A stretch of 42,629 bases of DNA from Agromyces mediolanus (GCF_014648575.1 NZ_BMRJ01000009.1:12869-55497), one strand, 5' to 3'. Shown: positions 17,802 to 26,459, counted from the stretch's first letter. Numbers and translations: made by a program. Notes: a model not told the origin generated them from the sequence alone.

Positions 17802-19336
17802 TCCGGCACACCCGCACCATCGTGCTCTGGTGCCCCGATTGGCCGGTCCTCGCCGCGGCGCGCGAGGCCGGGATCGACCCGGCACGGCCGATCGCGCTCA
17901 TCGAGGGCGGCGCCGTGCACTCCTGCTCGGCCGCGGCCCGCCGCGACGGGGTCGCCAGGGGCCTCCGCCTGCGGGAGGCGCAGTACCGCTCCCCCGACCT
18001 CCTCGTGCTCCCCTACGACCCCGTGCTCGACCATCGCGCCTTCGAGCCCGTGGTGCGCGGGGTGGAGCAGGCGGTGCCCGCCGTGCAGCTGGTGCGCCCC
18101 GGCACGCTCGCGATGCGGGCCCGCGGCCCGGTCCGCTACTACGGGGGCGAGGCGCAGGCGGCGAGCGCCCTGCTCGACACCGTCGACGCCCTCGGGGTGC
18201 CCGGGGCGAAGATCGGCATCGCCGACGGCCCATTCGCCGCCGAGCAGGCGGCCCGCACCGCGCTGCGCTCCCCCGTCGGCGTCGTCCCCGAGGGCGGCTC
18301 AGCCGAGTTCCTGGCACCGCTGCCCGTCTCGCTCGTCGTCGATCAGCGCACCCGCACGCTGCTCCTGCGGCTCGGGGTGCGCACGCTCGGGGAGCTCGCG
18401 GCACTGCCGGCCGCCGACGTGCGTCGTCGTTTCGGTCCGGCCGGGGCGTTCGCGCACGAACGGGCCGCCGGACGCGAGCAGTCCGAGGTGGCGGCCCGCA
18501 CGCCCCCGCCGGAGTTCGAGGTGGAGCAGCGTTTCGAGCCGCCGATCGACCGGATCGATCAGCTCGCCTTCGCGTTCCGGGTCTCGGCCGAACGGTTCAT
18601 CGACCGCATCCGCGAGTCGCGGCTCGTCTGCACCGCGCTCCGGGTCGAGCTGGAGGACGACCGCGGCGGTCACTCCGGGCGCAGCTGGTTGCACCCGCGC
18701 TGGTTCACCGCCTCGGAGGTGCTCGACCGGGTGCGCTGGCAGCTGCAGGGCGCGGGCAGCGCCGAGGCCGGGCTCGCCGCGGCGGTGACCCGGGTGCGCA
18801 TCGTCCCCGAACGGCTCGACTCGACCGGAGACCACGAGCCCGGGCTCTGGGGCGGCGGGCCCGACGAACGGGTACACCACGCCCTGACCCGCGTGCAGGG
18901 GCTCCTCGGGCACGAGGGCGTCGCCACTCCGGCCGTCGGCGGCGGGCGGCTCCTCGTCGACCGGCAGGTGCTCGTGCCCTGGGGCGACCGCGCCCCGGCG
19001 GTCCGACCCGGGCCGTGGCCGGGCACCCTGCCCGCGCGGGCGCCGGCGAGCGTCTTCGACGAAGCGGTGCCGGTGCTCGTCCGCGATGCGGCCGGCGACT
19101 CCGTCACGATCGACGAGCGCGGGGCCATCGGCTCGCCGCCGGTGGGCTTCGCCCTCGCCGGGCGGCAGCTCGCCGAGGTGCGCGCCTGGGCCGGCCCGTG
19201 GCCCGTCGTGGAACGCTGGTGGGATCCGGAGCGCGCACGACGGGTGCACCGCTTCCAGCTGGTCGACCACGACGGCTGCGCCTGGCTGCTGCTCCGCGAC
19301 GCCGAGGGCTGGTGGGCCGAGGCGAGGTACGACTGA
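17798..19336 (+). CDS. imuB: ImuB, non-catalytic Y-family polymerase homologue
   Basis: A 512-residue Y-family DNA polymerase homologue that acts as the hub of the mutasome, linking DnaE2 and ImuA' to the beta clamp. The N-terminus TIVLWCPDWPVLAAAREAGI aligns with the polymerase palm, but the acidic metal-binding pattern of active enzymes (DxD, SxDE) is absent: the matching region reads VRPGTLAMRARGPVRYYGGE, so it is probably inactive. A helix-hairpin-helix region follows (LGVRTLGELAALPAADVRRRFG, about 192-213). A short EPGLWGG motif at 347-353 stands where mycobacterial ImuB has its clamp-binding QLPLWG, without the Gln. ATG start inside the imuA' stop; dnaE2 follows after 13 nt. Confidence 0.9.
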   Translation: MIRHTRTIVLWCPDWPVLAAAREAGIDPARPIALIEGGAVHSCSAAARRDGVARGLRLREAQYRSPDLLVLPYDPVLDHRAFEPVVRGVEQAVPAVQLVRPGTLAMRARGPVRYYGGEAQAASALLDTVDALGVPGAKIGIADGPFAAEQAARTALRSPVGVVPEGGSAEFLAPLPVSLVVDQRTRTLLLRLGVRTLGELAALPAADVRRRFGPAGAFAHERAAGREQSEVAARTPPPEFEVEQRFEPPIDRIDQLAFAFRVSAERFIDRIRESRLVCTALRVELEDDRGGHSGRSWLHPRWFTASEVLDRVRWQLQGAGSAEAGLAAAVTRVRIVPERLDSTGDHEPGLWGGGPDERVHHALTRVQGLLGHEGVATPAVGGGRLLVDRQVLVPWGDRAPAVRPGPWPGTLPARAPASVFDEAVPVLVRDAAGDSVTIDERGAIGSPPVGFALAGRQLAEVRAWAGPWPVVERWWDPERARRVHRFQLVDHDGCAWLLLRDAEGWWAEARYD

Positions 19337-19349
19337 TGGGGCGCGGCTG

Positions 19350-22300
19350 ATGGGCTGGAACAATCCGGAGATCCCGTGGTCCGAGCTCGAGCGCAAGCTG
19401 TCCGACCGCCGCCGGCCGACGCCGTCGAAGCTCATCGCCGACGGTGGCGACGGCCCGGCCTTCAGCCGCAAGCGCGCCCCGTACCGGCCGAGCGAGGGGC
19501 TCGTCGCCCCGAGCGGGCCGCTCGTGCCCTACGCGGAGCTGCACGTGCATTCCAACTACAGCTTCCTCGACGGCGCCTCCCAGCCCGAGCAGCTCGTGGA
19601 GGAGGCCAGGCGGCTCGGGCTCTCCGGCCTCGCGATCACCGACCACGACGGCTTCTACGGCATCGTCCGCTTCGCCGAGGCGGCCGAGAGCTTCCCCGAG
19701 CTGCGCACGGTCTACGGCGCCGAGCTCTCCCTCGGTCTCTCCGCCCCGCAGCTGGGCGCCGCCGACCCCGAGGGCGAGCATCTGCTCGTCCTCGCCCGGG
19801 GCGAGGCCGGCTACCACCGGCTCGCGGCGGCGATCACGGCGGCGCAGCTCGCCGGGGGCGAGAAGGGACGCCCCGTCTACGAGCTCGAGCGGCTCGCCGA
19901 GCAGGCCGGGGGCGAGTGGGTCGTACCCACGGGATGCCGCAAGAGCGCGGTGCGCCGAGCCCTCGCGGCCGAGGGCGACGAGGGGGCCCGGCGCGAGCTC
20001 GACCGGCTGATCGGCCTGTTCGGCCGGGAGCAGGTGGTGGTGGAGCTCTTCGACCACGGACATCCCGGCGACCAGCGCGCGAACGACCGGCTCGCGACGA
20101 TCGCGGCGAGTGCCGGGGTGCCGCTGCTCGCCACGAACGCCGTGCACTACGCGACGCCGGGCGAGCACCGCCTCGCGAACGCCCTGTCGGCGGTGCGGGC
20201 CAGGCGCAGCCTCGACGAGCTCGACGGCTGGCTGCCGGCCTCGAACGAGCAGCACCTGCGCAGCGGCGCCGAGATGCTCGCGCGCTTCGCCCGGTATCCG
20301 GGGGCGGTCGAGCGCTCCGTCGTGCTCGCCGAGGAGCTCGGCTTCACGCTCCGCAGCGCCCGGCCCCGGCTGCCGAGGCAGGAGGTGCCGGCGGGGCACA
20401 CCCCGATGAGCTGGCTGCGCGAGCTCGTCCGGCAGGGCGCCGAGGAGCTCTACCCCGGCGTGCCCGAGCATGTGCAGCGGCGTCTCGACCACGAGCTCGC
20501 GGTCATCGAGCAGAAGGACTTCCCCGGCTACTTCCTGATCGTGCACGATCTCGTCGCCGAGGCGCGCCGGCGAGGCATCCTCTGCCAGGGTCGCGGCTCC
20601 GCCGCGAACTCGGCCGTCTGCTACGCGCTGCGGATCACCGCGGTGGACTCGATCAAGTTCGACCTGCCCTTCGAGCGCTTCCTCTCCGCCCTGCGCGACG
20701 AGGAGCCCGACATCGACGTCGACTTCGACTCCGACCGGCGCGAGGAGATCATCCAGTACGTGTACGCGAAGTACGGCCGGCAGAACGCGGCCCAGGTCGC
20801 GAACGTGATCAGCTACCGGCCGAAGGCGGCCGTGCGCGACATGGCGAAGGCGCTCGGTTACGGCACCGGTCAGCAGGACGCCTGGTCGCGGCAGGTGGAG
20901 CGCTGGGGCGCCGTCGTCGAGACCGACGACCACGACATCCCGGGTCCCGTGGTCGAGCTCGCCGAGCAGCTGCTCACCTTCCCGAGGCATCTCGGCATCC
21001 ACTCCGGCGGCATGGTGCTCACCGACCGCCCGGTCGGCGAGGTTTGCCCGATCGAGCACGCCCGCATGCCGGGGCGCACGGTGCTGCAATGGGACAAGGA
21101 CGACTGCGCCTGGATGGGTCTCGTGAAGTTCGACCTGCTCGGCCTCGGCATGCTCGCCGCGCTGCAGTACGCCTTCGACCTGATCGAGGCCCGCACCGGC
21201 GAGCACTGGGAGCTGCACTCCATCCCGAAGGAGGAGCCGGCCGTGTACGACATGCTCTGCCGCGCGGACTCCATCGGCGTGTTCCAGGTCGAGAGCCGGG
21301 CGCAGATGGGCACGCTCCCCCGGCTGAAGCCGCGCTGCTTCTACGACCTCGTGGTCGAGATCGCGCTGATCCGGCCGGGCCCCGTGCAGGGCGGCGCGGT
21401 GCACCCGTACATCCGACGGCGCACGGGCGAGGAACCGGTCAGCTACCTGCACCCGAAGCTCGAGCCGGTGCTGAAGCGCACCCTCGGGGTGCCGCTGTTC
21501 CAGGAGCAGCTCATGCAGATGGCCGTCGCCGTGGGCGACTGCACCGCGGCCGACGCCGACCTCCTGCGCCGGGCGATGGGCTCGAAGCGGGGGGTGCAGA
21601 AGATCTCGGAGCTGCAGGAGAAGCTCTACGCGGGGATGGCCCGCAACGGGCTCTCCCAGGCGGACGCCGACGCGATCTACGGCAAGATCGAGGCCTTCGC
21701 GAACTTCGGCTTCGCCGAGAGCCACGCCCTGGCGTTCGCGCTGCTCGTCTACGTGAGCTCGTGGCTGAAGCTGCACTATCCGGCGGCGTTCCTCGCCGCG
21801 CTGCTGCGGGCGCAGCCGATGGGCTTCTACTCGCCGCACACCCTGACCGCCGACGCCCGGCGGCACGGGGTGCGCATGCTCCGGCCCGACATCCTCCGCT
21901 CCGCGGTGCACGCGGGGCTCGAGCCGCTCGACCGGGTCGACGTCCGCGGTCCGCTCGGCGATCCCGGGCGGCCGCCGAGCGGCTCGGACGGATGCCTCGA
22001 CGCGGAGCAGCCAGAGGTCGGCGCCTTCGACCGGACGGCGCCCGACCGTTCGGCCGAGCACCGCCGCGACGGCGCCTTCGCCGTGCGCCTCGGGCTCGCC
22101 GACGTCGCCTCGATCGGCACGGCGGTGGCCGAGCGCATCGTGGCCGAGCGCGAGTCGGGCGGCCCCTACCGCGACATGGCCGACACGGCGCGCCGGGCCG
22201 GACTCGACACCGAGCAGCTCGAGGCGCTCGCCGCCGCCGGCGCCTTCGAGACGTTCGGGCTGGCCCCGCGCGAGGCGCTGTGGCTCGCGGGCGAGGCCGC

Positions 22301-22781
22301 GCAGGACCGGGCGGAGTTCCTGCCGGGCTCGGTCGTGGTGGTGCAGCCGCCGCTGCTGCCCATCCTCAGCGAGGCCGAGCAGGTGGTGTACGACCTCTGG
22401 GCGACGGGCATCTCCCCCGACGACCATCCGATCCGGCACGCGCGGGAGGAGCTCGACGCGCGCGGCGCGGTGCGGATCGACCGCCTGCAGGCGGTGGAAT
22501 CGGGGCGGCGCGTCGAGGTCGGCGGGGTCGTCACTCATCGGCAGCGCCCGGCGACCGCTTCGGGCATCACCTTCCTGAACCTGGAGGACGAGTCGGGCAC
22601 CCTCAACGTGATCGCCGGGGTCGGCGTCTGGAACCGGTACCGGCGGATCGCGCGGGAGGCGCCGGCGATGGTCGTCCGAGGCATCCTGGAGCGCTCGCCG
22701 GAGGGCGTGACGAACCTCGTGGTCGACCGCTTCGAGCGGCTCACCGTGCAGGCGCCGCATCGCTCGCGGGACTTCCGCTGA
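19350..22781 (+). CDS. dnaE2: Error-prone DNA polymerase III alpha subunit DnaE2
   Basis: A 1143-residue C-family DNA polymerase that copies damaged templates with the ImuA'/ImuB proteins, causing induced mutation. The PHP domain starts at AELHVHSNYSFLDGAS (residues 63-78). The polymerase core has GRGSAANSAVCYALRIT and the catalytic aspartates in PDIDVDFDSDRR (about 453-464). The helix-hairpin-helix region (VASIGTAVAERI) is followed by a C-terminal OB fold (VEVGGVVTHRQRPATASGIT). A 35-residue acidic and Ser/Pro-rich insert (about 865-900) precedes the HhH region. ATG at 19350, one base shared with a short upstream stop. Last gene of the SOS-controlled operon. Confidence 0.96.
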   Translation: MGWNNPEIPWSELERKLSDRRRPTPSKLIADGGDGPAFSRKRAPYRPSEGLVAPSGPLVPYAELHVHSNYSFLDGASQPEQLVEEARRLGLSGLAITDHDGFYGIVRFAEAAESFPELRTVYGAELSLGLSAPQLGAADPEGEHLLVLARGEAGYHRLAAAITAAQLAGGEKGRPVYELERLAEQAGGEWVVPTGCRKSAVRRALAAEGDEGARRELDRLIGLFGREQVVVELFDHGHPGDQRANDRLATIAASAGVPLLATNAVHYATPGEHRLANALSAVRARRSLDELDGWLPASNEQHLRSGAEMLARFARYPGAVERSVVLAEELGFTLRSARPRLPRQEVPAGHTPMSWLRELVRQGAEELYPGVPEHVQRRLDHELAVIEQKDFPGYFLIVHDLVAEARRRGILCQGRGSAANSAVCYALRITAVDSIKFDLPFERFLSALRDEEPDIDVDFDSDRREEIIQYVYAKYGRQNAAQVANVISYRPKAAVRDMAKALGYGTGQQDAWSRQVERWGAVVETDDHDIPGPVVELAEQLLTFPRHLGIHSGGMVLTDRPVGEVCPIEHARMPGRTVLQWDKDDCAWMGLVKFDLLGLGMLAALQYAFDLIEARTGEHWELHSIPKEEPAVYDMLCRADSIGVFQVESRAQMGTLPRLKPRCFYDLVVEIALIRPGPVQGGAVHPYIRRRTGEEPVSYLHPKLEPVLKRTLGVPLFQEQLMQMAVAVGDCTAADADLLRRAMGSKRGVQKISELQEKLYAGMARNGLSQADADAIYGKIEAFANFGFAESHALAFALLVYVSSWLKLHYPAAFLAALLRAQPMGFYSPHTLTADARRHGVRMLRPDILRSAVHAGLEPLDRVDVRGPLGDPGRPPSGSDGCLDAEQPEVGAFDRTAPDRSAEHRRDGAFAVRLGLADVASIGTAVAERIVAERESGGPYRDMADTARRAGLDTEQLEALAAAGAFETFGLAPREALWLAGEAAQDRAEFLPGSVVVVQPPLLPILSEAEQVVYDLWATGISPDDHPIRHAREELDARGAVRIDRLQAVESGRRVEVGGVVTHRQRPATASGITFLNLEDESGTLNVIAGVGVWNRYRRIAREAPAMVVRGILERSPEGVTNLVVDRFERLTVQAPHRSRDFR

Positions 22782-22846
22782 GCCCGGCCGGCCCTCCACT
22801 CCCCGCGCGATCGCCGTGTCTCCGCCCGAGGGCCGAGCGGGTCGGT

Positions 22847-22852
22847 TAGCCT
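22847..22852 (+). promoter_or_regulatory. Candidate leaderless -10 of the DUF3097 gene
   Basis: TAGCCT followed by CGACCG (6 nt) and GTG. No ribosome site is present, which agrees with a leaderless mRNA. Confidence 0.55.
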
Positions 22853-22858
22853 CGACCG

Positions 22859-23725
22859 GTGCCCGCCACCCCGCCCTTCGATCACGACCCCCACGACCGC
22901 TACGGCAGCGATGTGCTCGCCGGAGACTGGAAGGCCAGGGGGCGCCCGACGATCCCCGAGGTCGCGGCCGAGCGGGACCTCGTCGTGGAGCTCGCGGACT
23001 CGGGCTTCTGCGGTGCGATCCTCGGCATCGAGCAAGGCAATGTCGTGCTCGAGGACCGCTTCGGCGGGCGCCGGCTGTTCCCGCTCGGCCACGGCTTCCT
23101 CCTCGACGGGCGCGCCGTGCGGCTCGTCGCACCCAAGCCGAAGGCGCCGGCCGGTCGGCTGCGCACCGCTTCGGGCTCCTTCGTCGCCGAGGCGGCGCCC
23201 GCGAAGGTGGCGCTGCCGAGCCGCATCTTCGTCGAGGGACGGCACGACGCCGAGCTCGTGGAGAAGATCTGGGGCGCGGACCTCCGCGTCGAGGGCGTCG
23301 TCGTGGAGTATCTCGAGGGCGTCGACGTGCTCGCCGACACGCTCGCCGACTTCCGGCCCGGCCCGAAGCGCAAGGTCGGCGTGCTCGTCGATCACCTCGT
23401 GCCGGGGTCCAAGGAGCAGCGCATCGCGGATTCCGTGGCCCGCGGGCCGCACGGCGCGCACGTGCTCGTCGTCGGGCACCCGTACATCGACATCTGGCAG
23501 GCGGTGAAGCCGCAGCGGCTCGGGGTCGAGGCGTGGCCGGTCATCCCCCGCGGCACCGAGTGGAAGCACGGCATCTGCGCGGCCTTCGGCTGGCCGCACG
23601 CCGAGCAGGCCGACATCGCCCGGGCCTGGCAGCACATCCTCGGCCGGGTGCGCGGTTACGGCGATCTCGAGCCCGCTCTGCTCGGGCGCGTCGAGGAGCT
23701 GATCGACTTCGTGACCGCGCCGTAG
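22859..23725 (+). CDS. DUF3097 family protein, Toprim-like motif
   Basis: A 288-residue protein of the actinobacterial DUF3097 family, with no settled function. The N-terminal part (about residues 14-90) looks like a beta-rich domain. Residues 121-137 read SRIFVEGRHDAELVEKI, which resembles motif 1 of Toprim domains (catalytic Glu, E126-G-x-x-D130, as in primases and OLD nucleases). GVLVDHLVPGSKEQRIAD (from about residue 174) stands where Toprim proteins keep their acidic metal ligands, though only one Asp is in place. The GTG start is supported by TAGCCT 6 nt before. It follows dnaE2 in the same direction but has its own predicted promoter. Stop TAG. The Toprim link is my inference. Confidence 0.82.
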   Translation: MPATPPFDHDPHDRYGSDVLAGDWKARGRPTIPEVAAERDLVVELADSGFCGAILGIEQGNVVLEDRFGGRRLFPLGHGFLLDGRAVRLVAPKPKAPAGRLRTASGSFVAEAAPAKVALPSRIFVEGRHDAELVEKIWGADLRVEGVVVEYLEGVDVLADTLADFRPGPKRKVGVLVDHLVPGSKEQRIADSVARGPHGAHVLVVGHPYIDIWQAVKPQRLGVEAWPVIPRGTEWKHGICAAFGWPHAEQADIARAWQHILGRVRGYGDLEPALLGRVEELIDFVTAP

Positions 23726-23755
23726 TCGGTCCCCGCCCGGGCGCCCGGTACCGGC

Positions 23756-24502
23756 TCAGACCGAGAAGCCGCCGTCGCTGTGGATCAGCTGACCGGTCAC
23801 CCAGCGCCCCTCCTCGGCGACGAGGAAGCGGACGAGGCGCGCGGCGTCCTCCGGGGTGCCGAGCCGCCCGCTCGGCTGCTCCGCGACGAGGGCGGTGCGG
23901 GTCGCCTCGTCCATCCAGCCGGTGTCGACCGGGCCCGGGTTCACGAGGTTCGATCGGATGCCGAGGCCGCCGAGCTCGCGGGCCGCGGCGACGACGATGC
24001 GGTCGAGCGCGCCCTTGCTCGCCCCGTAGGGCAGGTTGCCGACGGTGTGGTCGCTCGTGAGCGCGACGACGCTGCCGCCGCCGGCCGGGACCTGCTCCGC
24101 GAAGGCGCGGATCAGCAGCCAGGCGGCCCGGGTGTTCACCGCGAAGTGCCGATCGAAGCTCTCGGGGGTGGTGTCGAGCAGGCCGGAGTCGACGCTGTAC
24201 GCGTGCGACAGCACGAGCGCGGAGACGGGGCCGAGCTCCGCGCCCACCTCGGCGAGGAGCCGTGCCGGCGCGGCGGGGTCGGCGAGATCGGCGTCGAGCC
24301 GCAGGCTGCGGACACCGTGCGCGGCGAGCTCGGCCTCGAGCAACGCCGGGTCGCGATCGGGGTCGCCGCCGTAGGGCAGCTCCCGGTCGCGTTCGGCCGA
24401 GCTCGTGACGGCCACGTCCCAGCCGTCGGCGGCGAGGGCGACGGCGATCGCGTGCGCGATCCCGTTTCGGCGGCCGGCTCCGGTGACGAGTGCGACGGGC
24501 AT
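23756..24502 (-). CDS. SDR family oxidoreductase
   Basis: A 248-residue NAD(P)-dependent short-chain dehydrogenase. The cofactor site is TGAGRRNGIAHAIA. The catalytic tyrosine and lysine are in the canonical order in YGASKGA, and the end has LVNPGPVDTGW and the typical last strand GRWVTGQLIHSDGGFSV. The ATG at 24502 is chosen over the upstream ATG (24547) because a strong ribosome site, GGGGAGGAG, ends 5 nt before it. It follows the VIT1 gene at a distance of 75 bp, with a hairpin and a stop-codon -10 hexamer between. Substrate unknown; resembles 3-oxoacyl-ACP reductase-type enzymes. Confidence 0.88.
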   Translation of the reverse strand: MPVALVTGAGRRNGIAHAIAVALAADGWDVAVTSSAERDRELPYGGDPDRDPALLEAELAAHGVRSLRLDADLADPAAPARLLAEVGAELGPVSALVLSHAYSVDSGLLDTTPESFDRHFAVNTRAAWLLIRAFAEQVPAGGGSVVALTSDHTVGNLPYGASKGALDRIVVAAARELGGLGIRSNLVNPGPVDTGWMDEATRTALVAEQPSGRLGTPEDAARLVRFLVAEEGRWVTGQLIHSDGGFSV

Positions 24503-24540
24503 GCGGCTCCTCCCCGGCGCCTGCGGCGCACGGCTCGACT

Positions 24541-24571
24541 GACTCATGCCGCCCGTCCGGCGGCACGAGTC
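24541..24571 (-). terminator. Hairpin terminator after the VIT1-like gene
   Basis: A 13-bp stem with one G-T pair (GACTCGTGCCGCC / GGCGGCATGAGTC on the minus strand) and a 5-nt loop. No T tract follows, so termination may be partial. It also covers an upstream in-frame ATG of the SDR gene, so it could hide that start. Confidence 0.5.
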
Positions 24572-24574
24572 GCC

Positions 24575-24580
24575 ACGCTA
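24575..24580 (-). promoter_or_regulatory. Stop-codon -10 hexamer between the VIT1-like and SDR genes
   Basis: TAGCGT; TAG is the stop of the VIT1-like gene. A start near 24568 would fall inside the hairpin above. This is the least clean case of the stop-codon promoter pattern. Confidence 0.35.
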
Positions 24581-25666
24581 GCCGATCGTGGTGCCGAAGG
24601 CGAGGCCGAGCACGTAGGTCACGGCGGCGGCGCCGAGGCCGATCGCGAGCTGACGCAGTGCCCGCTTCAGCGGCGAGGCCCCGGACAGCAGGCCGACGGT
24701 CGCGCCCGTCGCGAGCAGCGCGATGCCGACGAGCACGGTCGCGAGGAGCACCGCGGGCAGCCCGGTCATGCCGAAGAGGTACGGCAGCACCGGGATGAGC
24801 GCGCCGGAGGCGAAGAAGCAGAAGCTCGAGAGCGCCGCGGCGAGCCCGGTGCCCACCGCCTCGTCGTCGTGCTCGGCGACGCCCAGGGCATCGGTCGGGG
24901 TCGGCTGCTGCTCGACGGCGTGCACTCTCGCGACGACGAGGGCGGCGTGCTCGGCGGCCTCCGCCGGATCCATCCCGCGGGCGCGGTAGACGAGCGCCAG
25001 CTCGTTGGCGTCGATGTCGAGGTCGGGCAGCGCCTCGCGGGCGGTCGGGTCGGGCGCGGACGCCTCGAGCAGCTCGCGCTGCGATCGCACGGACACGTAC
25101 TCGCCCGCGCCCATCGAGAGCGCGCCGGCGAGGAGCCCGGCGATGCCGGTGAACAGCACGACGGGGGCCGGGACGCCCGTCGCGCCGATGCCGAGCACGA
25201 GGGCGAGGTTGGAGACCAGTCCGTCGTTGGCACCGAACACGGCGGCGCGGAAGGTCCCGGCGAGACGCCGCCGACCGCGCGCGGCCAGACCTCGGACGAC
25301 TTCCCCGTGGATCCGCTCGTCGGCGGCCATCGCCGCGGTCGCGTCGGGATCGCTCGCATAGGGCGAGCGGGCCTCCGCCCGCTGGGCGAGCGCGAGGACG
25401 AAGATCGAGCCGAAGCGGCGGGCGAGCCCGCCGAGCAGGCGAGTGCGGATGTCCGCACGCGGGACACCGCGCTCGTCTCCGCCGAGCAGCCCCAGCCAGT
25501 GCGCCTCGTGACGGCCCTCGGCCGCGGCGAGGGCGAGCAGGATCTCGCGCTCCTCCCCCTCACGACGGGCGGCCAGCTCGCGATAGACGGCGGCTTCGGC
25601 GCGCTCGTCGGCGAGGTAGCGGCGCCACCTGGCTCGATCTGCGGCGGTGCCCTGCGGCGTGCTCAT
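24578..25666 (-). CDS. Rubrerythrin-VIT1/CCC1 fusion membrane protein
   Basis: A 362-residue membrane protein that joins an N-terminal ferritin-like (rubrerythrin) domain (about residues 1-130) to a VIT1/CCC1-type iron/manganese transporter (about 135-362). The first part keeps Glu/His metal-ligand patterns (AEAAVYRELAARRE, AAEGRHEAHW, AADERIHGE). The transporter part has the family motif AAVFGANDGLVSNLALVLGI and a conserved GALSMGAGEYVSV, then about four further hydrophobic segments. ATG with an ideal ribosome site (AAGGAG, 5 nt before); an upstream in-frame ATG gives MRRSS and lacks one. It lies downstream of the Lrp gene. Likely role: iron or manganese sensing and export from the cytosol, by family inference. 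Confidence 0.88.
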   Translation of the reverse strand: MSTPQGTAADRARWRRYLADERAEAAVYRELAARREGEEREILLALAAAEGRHEAHWLGLLGGDERGVPRADIRTRLLGGLARRFGSIFVLALAQRAEARSPYASDPDATAAMAADERIHGEVVRGLAARGRRRLAGTFRAAVFGANDGLVSNLALVLGIGATGVPAPVVLFTGIAGLLAGALSMGAGEYVSVRSQRELLEASAPDPTAREALPDLDIDANELALVYRARGMDPAEAAEHAALVVARVHAVEQQPTPTDALGVAEHDDEAVGTGLAAALSSFCFFASGALIPVLPYLFGMTGLPAVLLATVLVGIALLATGATVGLLSGASPLKRALRQLAIGLGAAAVTYVLGLAFGTTIG

Positions 25667-25841
25667 GCTGCTCCTTCTCACGGGCGCGCGTCGACGACGT
25701 CGGCCCGCGCCATCGCGTGGGCCGCGCTCGCGGCCTCAGCCAAGCTACCGGCGCGGCCGGTCGAAACGGCCTGAAACGGCGGGATTCGCAGCATTTCGGA
25801 TTCCCGAACGTCCTTCGGTCCGCCGAAGCATCCTGGGGCGG

Positions 25842-25866
25842 CGGTGGCGGCGGGCGGCCGCCACCG
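25842..25866 (-). terminator. Hairpin after the Lrp-family gene
   Basis: A 10-bp perfect stem (CGGTGGCGGC / GCCGCCACCG) with a 5-nt loop, just after the Lrp stop. A second, smaller hairpin (CTTCGG-TCCG-CCGAAG, 25813-25828) follows. No T tract. Confidence 0.5.
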
Positions 25867-25873
25867 GCGCGAC

Positions 25874-26350
25874 TCAGCCGACGAGGTGCTGCCAGCCGTC
25901 GCCGGCGGCGTACTCGAAGATGAGGTTCGTCTCGGTGTGGGCGACGGCGGGGTGCCCGGTGAGGTGGGCGAGCACGAACTCCCGCAGCTCCTCGGCGTCG
26001 CGCGCGGCGACGTGCAGCAGGTAGTCCTCGGCACCCGCCATGTGGAAGACGGCGAGCACGCCGGGCAGGTGCGGCACGGCCTGCCGGAAGGCATCGATCT
26101 CGCTGCGGTCGTGCTTCACGAGGCGCACGGCGATGAGCGCCTGCAGGGAGACCCCGAGGGCGGCGAGGTCGACGTCGACGCGGAAGCTGCGGATGATGCC
26201 GAGGCTCTGCAGGCGGCGGAGGCGGAGCGAGACCGTGGACTCCGCGACCCCGACCTCGGCGGCCAGGGCTGCGCCGGAGGCGCGGGCGTTCGACGAGAGG
26301 GCGGCGATCAACGCCCGGTCGACGCGATCGAGTTCGGCTTTCTGCGCCAT
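25874..26350 (-). CDS. Lrp/AsnC family transcriptional regulator
   Basis: A 158-residue DNA-binding regulator. The N-terminal helix-turn-helix is visible (LDRVDRALIAALSSNARASG, then VGVAESTVSLRLRRLQSLGI, about residues 33-52), followed by the RAM ligand-binding domain (VSLQALIAVRLVKHDRSEID to LTGHPAVAHTETNLIFEY). ATG start with an AAGGAG ribosome site. Divergent from the PLP lyase at 26460, with repeated CTGCGACA sites and a palindrome between them, so it probably controls that gene and itself in response to an amino acid. TAGCAT (26392-26397) may be its -10 element. Confidence 0.9.
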   Translation of the reverse strand: MAQKAELDRVDRALIAALSSNARASGAALAAEVGVAESTVSLRLRRLQSLGIIRSFRVDVDLAALGVSLQALIAVRLVKHDRSEIDAFRQAVPHLPGVLAVFHMAGAEDYLLHVAARDAEELREFVLAHLTGHPAVAHTETNLIFEYAAGDGWQHLVG

Positions 26351-26382
26351 CGCACGCTCCTTCAGGAAGTACCTCGATGAAT

Positions 26383-26434
26383 CTGCGACAAATGCTACCA
26401 GTACGCGGGAAGCTGCGACAGATCTTGATGATCT
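26383..26434. promoter_or_regulatory. Candidate Lrp operator region
   Basis: Two direct copies of CTGCGACA start at 26383 and 26413, exactly 30 bp apart, each followed by an AT pair (AAAT, GAT). AGATC-TTGAT-GATCT (26420-26434) is a 15-bp palindrome of the size of Lrp sites. All lie between the divergent Lrp and lyase genes. Confidence 0.55.
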
Positions 26435-26459
26435 CTGCAGATCCTGCTTCATTGGCGGA

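Noticed and set aside
19104..23132. Long minus-strand open frame (1342 codons) across dnaE2
   Set aside because: Antisense shadow of dnaE2 and the DUF3097 gene; no family motif, and codon positions fit dnaE2.
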